A DNA stretch of 61,819 nucleotides from an uncultured Lachnospiraceae bacterium. GTDB lineage: Bacteria > Bacillota > Clostridia > Lachnospirales > Lachnospiraceae. Under the pieces are notes generated by a model, which was not told where the DNA came from, did not search any database, and was given only the letters and a program-made list of their open reading frames with translations. The position numbers and the translations under genes are program-made. Positions 61,378 through 61,819 of the stretch are shown one piece after another (position 1 is the first letter of the stretch; every line of letters starts with the position of its first letter). The stretch lies in contig CANRJM010000011.1 in the NCBI GenBank assembly GCA_947630925.1, forward strand, positions 1 to 61,819, given 5' to 3'.

Positions 61378-61493
61378 TATACCGTAAGTATATCATACTA
61401 TTTTTACTTACGGAAGTATATAATTTTCACAAACTTACGGAAGTATATTTGTGCAATCTGTCTATTGCTTTTATACTTCCGTAAGTATATAAT
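61378..61493. promoter_or_regulatory. Operator array and divergent promoters of the mobile-element genes
   Basis: Three full palindromic sites of the form ACTT-N4-AAGT occur at 61406-61417, 61433-61444 and 61475-61486 and a half site (CCGTAAGTATAT) at 61382-61393. All share the core ACTTACGGAAGT or its complement. The plus-strand promoter is TTGCTT (61465-61470), exactly 17 bases, TATAAT (61488-61493), and the site at 61475-61486 fills the spacer. A repressor bound there would block polymerase. The other sites cover the minus-strand control region of the RHH-type gene. Confidence 0.7.
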
Positions 61494-61545
61494 ATAATCA
61501 TCAAAGGAACACAATAACAGTTTTCAATACAGGAGGTACAGGGAT

Positions 61546-61776
61546 ATGATTAAATTTGAGGTTGGTAAAACATACAGTATGAGAAGCATTTGCGATAGTA
61601 ATTGTGTATGGACTTATACAGTTACCGCACGAACCGCACAAACAATTACTCTTTCAGACGGTGGCAAGGTTTTAAAGTGCCGTATCAATAAGCAGGTTTC
61701 GGAGTATAACGGTTGTGAATCTGTTTTTCCTCTCGGTCGTTACTCTATGTGTCCTATTTTAAGGGCAACGGCATAG
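61546..61776 (+). CDS. Small hypothetical protein of a mobile element
   Basis: A 76-residue basic, beta-rich protein (MIKFEVGKTYSMRSICDSNCVWTYTV style start), read from an ATG with CAGGAGG ten or so bases upstream and a strong regulated promoter (61465-61493). Similar short proteins are common on conjugative elements of gut Firmicutes; function unknown. It is followed by a GC-rich inverted repeat (CGGGG...CCCCG, 61781-61808), maybe a terminator. Confidence 0.6.
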   Translation: MIKFEVGKTYSMRSICDSNCVWTYTVTARTAQTITLSDGGKVLKCRINKQVSEYNGCESVFPLGRYSMCPILRATA

Positions 61777-61819
61777 CAATTAAACGGGGTGGCGGTCCTG
61801 CTGCCCCGATACTCAAAGA

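Noticed and set aside
1-61819. CRISPR arrays, rRNA and tRNA genes
   Set aside because: Read-through on both strands showed no regularly spaced repeats of the right length and no recognisable rRNA or tRNA sequence; a covariance-model search could still find a missed small RNA.

Overview
The window reads as a chromosome segment of a low-to-moderate GC Gram-positive anaerobe of the class Clostridia, most likely family Lachnospiraceae. The grounds are strong AGGAGG-type ribosome binding sites, the Firmicutes gene order tmk-yaaR-holB-ricT-trmN6-rsmI, AddAB instead of RecBCD, LplB/YtcP-type sugar permeases with DUF624 (YesL) proteins, a YesM-type sensor kinase and a fused glutaminase-NAD synthase. 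The genus cannot be fixed from the sequence alone. No rRNA, tRNA or CRISPR array was seen.

Layout. Bases 1-2300 are a graveyard of mobile DNA: a conjugative-element helicase cut off inside its Walker B region, a decayed TnpV gene, a VapC-like PIN toxin broken by a nonsense codon, a deletion and a frameshift but with its small partner intact, and a compact holin-like toxin with a convergent antisense RNA that looks intact. From 2413 to 8030 come a small alarmone synthetase with a glycosyltransferase, a lipoprotein and the deoxynucleoside salvage genes deoC-cdd-pdp. A 213-bp palindromic element with a perfect 10-bp target duplication sits in the end of cdd. From 8036 to 15295 lies a four-gene surface cluster on the minus strand, including a Ser/Thr-kinase-like domain joined through one membrane span to leucine-rich repeats. 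From 15473 to 23836 is the housekeeping block (rsmI to tmk, led by a DnaJ/degenerate-GGDEF fusion, then murA). An OLD-family ATPase/TOPRIM protein and a flavin reductase follow.

From 26773 to 37126 is a plus-strand uptake region: a small Ig-like protein, a YesM-type kinase without its usual response regulator, a membrane-anchored surface protein, two permeases (the first with an unusual four-helix N-terminal extension), two paralogous solute-binding lipoproteins and a YesL protein between them. addB-addA (double-strand break repair) and a convergent nadE follow. From 47428 to 54461 is an operon of a BlaR1/M56-like membrane protein that has lost its zinc site and two ATPase-permease fusions, plausibly for peptide-antibiotic sensing or export. 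It converges, with overlapping stop codons, on a 1400-residue hybrid sensor kinase that is translationally coupled to an ECF S-component-like membrane protein.

At the right end a MacB-type permease is intact but its ATPase gene keeps only the part after the Walker B motif. It is cut at about 60793 by foreign DNA carrying small plasmid/ICE-type genes and a four-site operator array, one site exactly filling a promoter spacer. Both window ends are therefore mobile-element territory flanking a normal chromosomal backbone.

Strongest items for follow-up: the palindromic element in cdd, with a 36-bp relative at 37740; the convergent toxin/antisense RNA locus; the kinase-LRR surface cluster; the DnaJ-GGDEF fusion; and the operator array with the insertion boundary at the right end.
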